From: CAZIRO01 sp964541595
Lineage (GTDB): Bacteria > Acidobacteriota > HRBIN11
Direction: 5' to 3'
Length of the DNA stretch: 7,883 nucleotides
Assembly (NCBI GenBank): GCA_964541595.1
Contig: CAZIRO010000133.1
Coordinates: 1-7,883, forward strand
The position numbers and the translations under genes are program-made. Of the stretch, positions 5,954-7,883 are shown piece by piece. The notes under the pieces were generated by a model. It was not told the origin of the DNA. It worked only from the letters and a program-made list of their open reading frames with translations, and ran no database searches. Each line of letters starts with the position of its first letter. Within the stretch, counting starts at the first letter, position 1.

Positions 5954-5977
5954 TTGTCTGCATCAGCACCGCGGGGG
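5940..5977. terminator. GC-rich stem-loop spanning the hutH and M48 stop codons
   Basis: CCC-a-CCGCGG-g-TG (5940-5952) can pair with CA-CCGCGG-GGG (5967-5977), giving 11 pairs with two single-base bulges and a 14-nt loop. It covers both stop codons of genes only 9 bp apart. No T-tract follows, so function as a bidirectional terminator is a guess from position. Confidence 0.3.
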
Positions 5978-7111
5978 ACGCGTCTTCTTGAATCGGTCAT
6001 ACTCCCGACACTGTTTGCGGACCTGCAGACACTGCTGTTCCAGATACTGACACTGTTGCCGGATGGTATCACAATCTTCTTTATCCGGGTCGCAGAGCAG
6101 CAGACGACCATAACACTCCTGGCGACGATCGTCACAGGTCACACGTGCCGTACGGCACTGAATGGCTGTCATGGCATCGAGTTCACGCGCCCGCGGCAGC
6201 GCATCCAGCGCGCGTAACATCTGATCGAACGCACTCGTCGTATAGATCAACGACGCGTTCGAAGATACCCGTTCGGTCCGCACCTGGCGAACCCTGCGTG
6301 CGCGTTCCAGATCCGGCGGATGTGTGGATAAAATCCGATTCAACCAGTTGTTGGCCACGCCCTGTTCCTGTTTCATCTGATAGAACATCTCAAACGTCTG
6401 TGCGAGTCCCTCCGGATCGTACCCCGCGTCCAGCATGAGATGGGCACCGATCCAGTCCGCTTCGCGCTCGCTGTCTCGTGAGTACGCCAGGTTGGACAAC
6501 ATGATCCCCATGTAGCCCACGACACCGACGATGGTCGTCCAGGTCTTACTGCACTCGTCTTCATTGACCTTTTTACACTTGCCGGACTCGATCGCATCCG
6601 CAATGATGGTCGCCGTGGCGAGCAGTCCGAGTTTCAAATACATGTCGGACATCTTCTTCGTCCCGTGCCGTCCGAGGACATGGCCCATCTCATGCGCAAG
6701 CACCCCGGCGAGCTGGGATTCCGCTTTGAACTTGCGCAATAACCCCCGGTGTACGCGAATCGGACCGCCGGGCAGCGCAAATGCGTTCACCACGCAGTCA
6801 TCGATGACGGCAAAGTTGAATGGATATTTGGGAAACTGGGACGGAACGGCCGCGATCAAGCGTTGTGTAATCCGATGGAGATTGTCCACGATTACGGGGT
6901 CTTCCACATAGGGCAGGTCCTCCGCTTCGAGTTCGGCAATGAGTTGTTGCCCCATGGCCATCTCCGAACGAATGCCCCAGAAGATCAATCCGCCACCGAC
7001 TTTGCGACCATGGTATTCCACCGGCTCGGCACATGCCCAGACGGTGAACAGTGCAATAGCGATTCCCCATCGCATCCACCGGATCTGCGAGGAACATGTG
7101 TTTCGTGACAT
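5963..7111 (-). CDS. M48 family zinc metalloprotease (BepA-like) with cysteine-heptad C-terminal tail
   Basis: Family members are envelope zinc proteases that degrade or help assemble outer-membrane proteins. Counting from the chosen start (382 aa), there is a signal segment near 13-28 ending in WAC (C27), then the catalytic motif HEMGH (140-144; ligands H140 and H144, catalytic E141), and the third ligand E215 in SRDSEREADWIGAHL. An insert with two cysteines (179, 187) and a hydrophobic stretch lie between. The lipobox (VWAC) is atypical, so lipidation is uncertain. The tail (319-368) has eight Cys exactly seven residues apart, plus a final Cys. I chose the ATG at 7111 because GAGG (7119-7122) is 7 nt upstream; an ATG at 7117 would sit only 1 nt from it. 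It lies about 29 bp after the PKD-like gene, likely the same transcript. Confidence 0.9.
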   Translation of the reverse strand: MSRNTCSSQIRWMRWGIAIALFTVWACAEPVEYHGRKVGGGLIFWGIRSEMAMGQQLIAELEAEDLPYVEDPVIVDNLHRITQRLIAAVPSQFPKYPFNFAVIDDCVVNAFALPGGPIRVHRGLLRKFKAESQLAGVLAHEMGHVLGRHGTKKMSDMYLKLGLLATATIIADAIESGKCKKVNEDECSKTWTTIVGVVGYMGIMLSNLAYSRDSEREADWIGAHLMLDAGYDPEGLAQTFEMFYQMKQEQGVANNWLNRILSTHPPDLERARRVRQVRTERVSSNASLIYTTSAFDQMLRALDALPRARELDAMTAIQCRTARVTCDDRRQECYGRLLLCDPDKEDCDTIRQQCQYLEQQCLQVRKQCREYDRFKKTRPPRC

Positions 7112-7140
7112 CGCCATACCTCACCATCTGAAAGTCGAGA

Positions 7141-7668
7141 TCAATCCTTTCCGCCACGTGACGGCGTTGCGGACTGTATGACGACCACACGCACCCGGCC
7201 GGAAATCAGCGATCGGGCGTCGCGGTGTTCGCTGCGCGGACGGAGATGAAAATACACATCATATCGACCGGGTGTGAAAAATGAATGCCGGGTGTAGAAT
7301 TCCAGGACGACAAAATTGCCCTCTTCCCGATCGGCCAGCCGGCGACAGTCCCGCTCGTGCCGGTATTCCGACCCGTCACCGAATTCCCAGTGCTCCACAA
7401 AACAGCCCCCGTACCGTTCGAACAGCACCCGTGGCATCCGAACGATGGCCATGAAATGCGTACGCACGGGACTGAACCCGCGCAATGGATAGGCGTCGAT
7501 CTGCAGGGTCACTCGATCCGCATGAAACACCTTGGGTTGCACATGGAGTGGCGACCCACAGGCGACGGATACAAAAAGCAGGATCATGCCCGCCCAACCC
7601 GGCCAGCATGGCCACCGGGTCGATGTTGTGGATAACGCAAACCATCGGAAACACACGCGCGACTGCAT
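7141..7668 (-). CDS. Putative exported lipoprotein with PKD-like domain
   Basis: This 175-aa protein begins with a long N-terminal part holding a hydrophobic run, GMILLFVSVAC (27-37), that looks like a signal peptide ending in C37. The lipobox is loose, so either lipidation or plain secretion is possible. Residues about 52-142 resemble a PKD/Ig-like beta-sandwich: VTLQIDAYPLRGFSPVRTHF, then HWEFGDGSE (93-101), and a closing HSFFTPGRYDVYFHL (128-142) as in the W-x-F-G-D-G-x and H-x-F-x-x-P-G-x-Y pattern. An insertion with C89 and C108 separates these motifs. PKD-like domains usually mediate protein or polysaccharide contact outside the cell; the partner here is unknown. The ATG at 7668 has no strong ribosome site. 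An internal ATG at 7587 would leave too short a signal peptide. It is first in a minus-strand unit with the M48 protease. Confidence 0.7.
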   Translation of the reverse strand: MQSRVCFRWFALSTTSTRWPCWPGWAGMILLFVSVACGSPLHVQPKVFHADRVTLQIDAYPLRGFSPVRTHFMAIVRMPRVLFERYGGCFVEHWEFGDGSEYRHERDCRRLADREEGNFVVLEFYTRHSFFTPGRYDVYFHLRPRSEHRDARSLISGRVRVVVIQSATPSRGGKD

Positions 7669-7694
7669 GATGCTTTACGGAACATTCGGAAGAT

Positions 7695-7719
7695 CAATAC
7701 CCCCTTGTGTTGAGTATTG
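7695..7719. promoter_or_regulatory. Inverted repeat overlapping the PKD/M48 promoter (possible operator)
   Basis: CAATAC (7695-7700) and GTATTG (7714-7719) form inverted 6-bp arms with a 13-bp spacer. The right arm overlaps the predicted -10 box and the left arm lies in the leader, a typical place for a repressor site. No regulator gene is present in the window. Confidence 0.3.
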
Positions 7720-7745
7720 TATCCGACCGGCGATAGGGGATGCAA
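7716..7745 (-). promoter_or_regulatory. Predicted sigma-70-like promoter of the PKD/M48 unit
   Basis: On the minus strand TTGCAT (7740-7745, 3/6) and TACAAT (7716-7721, 5/6) are 18 bp apart. The expected start near 7709 gives a leader of about 40 nt before the ATG at 7668. The strong -10 is the main support; the -35 is weak. Confidence 0.4.
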
Positions 7746-7774
7746 ACCCGATCTCGGGGATGGGGGTCGAGGGG

Positions 7775-7872
7775 CGGGTGTCAGGTGTCAGGTTTCGGGT
7801 GTCAGGTCTCAGGTCTCGGGTGTCAGGTCTCAGGTCTCGGGTGTCGGGTGTCAGGTCTCAGGGGGCAGGTGG
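7775..7872 (+). repeat. Heptanucleotide tandem array 4 (CRGGTNY), 14 units with 21-bp higher-order period
   Basis: Fourteen in-phase 7-bp units, mainly CGGGTGT and CAGGTCT, close with CAGGGGG and CAGGTGG. CGGGTGT-CAGGTCT-CAGGTCT occurs twice in succession (7796-7816 and 7817-7837), a 21-bp higher-order period. The array lies about 30 bp upstream of the PKD/M48 -35 box and reads in the ACCTG/ACCCG sense relative to that unit. Eleven more bases follow before the window edge, so its flank is not fully seen. Confidence 0.93.
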
Positions 7873-7883
7873 CCGTCATCGTT

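Noticed and set aside
7141..7587. PKD-like protein starting at the internal ATG (7587)
   Set aside because: This would leave only about ten residues before the candidate lipid-bearing Cys and no positive n-region for a signal peptide.

Overview
This is a bacterial chromosomal window, shown by a class I release factor (RF1), Shine-Dalgarno-preceded genes and sigma-70-like promoters. It is moderately GC-rich (an impression by eye, not a count). A BepA-like M48 protease next to a second putative exported lipoprotein hints at a diderm, but I cannot name a phylum.

Layout, left to right. (1) 1-389 (+): the last third of prfA (RF1), cut by the window edge. (2) 537-1865 (-): a homoserine dehydrogenase-family protein, convergent with prfA. 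Its Rossmann and ACT regions are recognisable but the catalytic signature residues are replaced. (3) 1866-2298: a 433-bp divergent intergenic region with two oppositely oriented heptanucleotide arrays, a perfect small hairpin and two outward promoters. (4) 2299-3324 (+): a sugar-nucleotide pyrophosphorylase with a C-terminal beta-helix, followed after 45 bp by a DUF2085 membrane protein (3370-3864, +). (5) 3865-4201: a 337-bp repeat-dense spacer with a 25-bp direct repeat, an imperfect palindrome, a third heptamer array and a promoter. (6) 4202-5953 (+): a 62-aa single-pass membrane protein 9 bp upstream of a histidine ammonia-lyase (hutH). (7) 5963-7668 (-): a two-gene unit converging on hutH, with a PKD-like putative lipoprotein upstream and an M48 protease downstream. 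The protease tail carries eight cysteines spaced exactly seven residues apart. (8) 7669-7883: a promoter and the longest heptamer array, running to near the window edge.

Two features bind the region together. First, four arrays of a 7-bp repeat (consensus CRGGTNY, complement RNACCYG) each sit 5' of a predicted promoter, and all four have the same orientation relative to the gene downstream. Second, two genes of familiar families carry unexpected changes: a homoserine dehydrogenase homologue without its catalytic lysines, and a metalloprotease with a cysteine-heptad tail. Otherwise the genes look like unlinked housekeeping and envelope functions. I see no phage, CRISPR, tRNA, rRNA or transposase gene.
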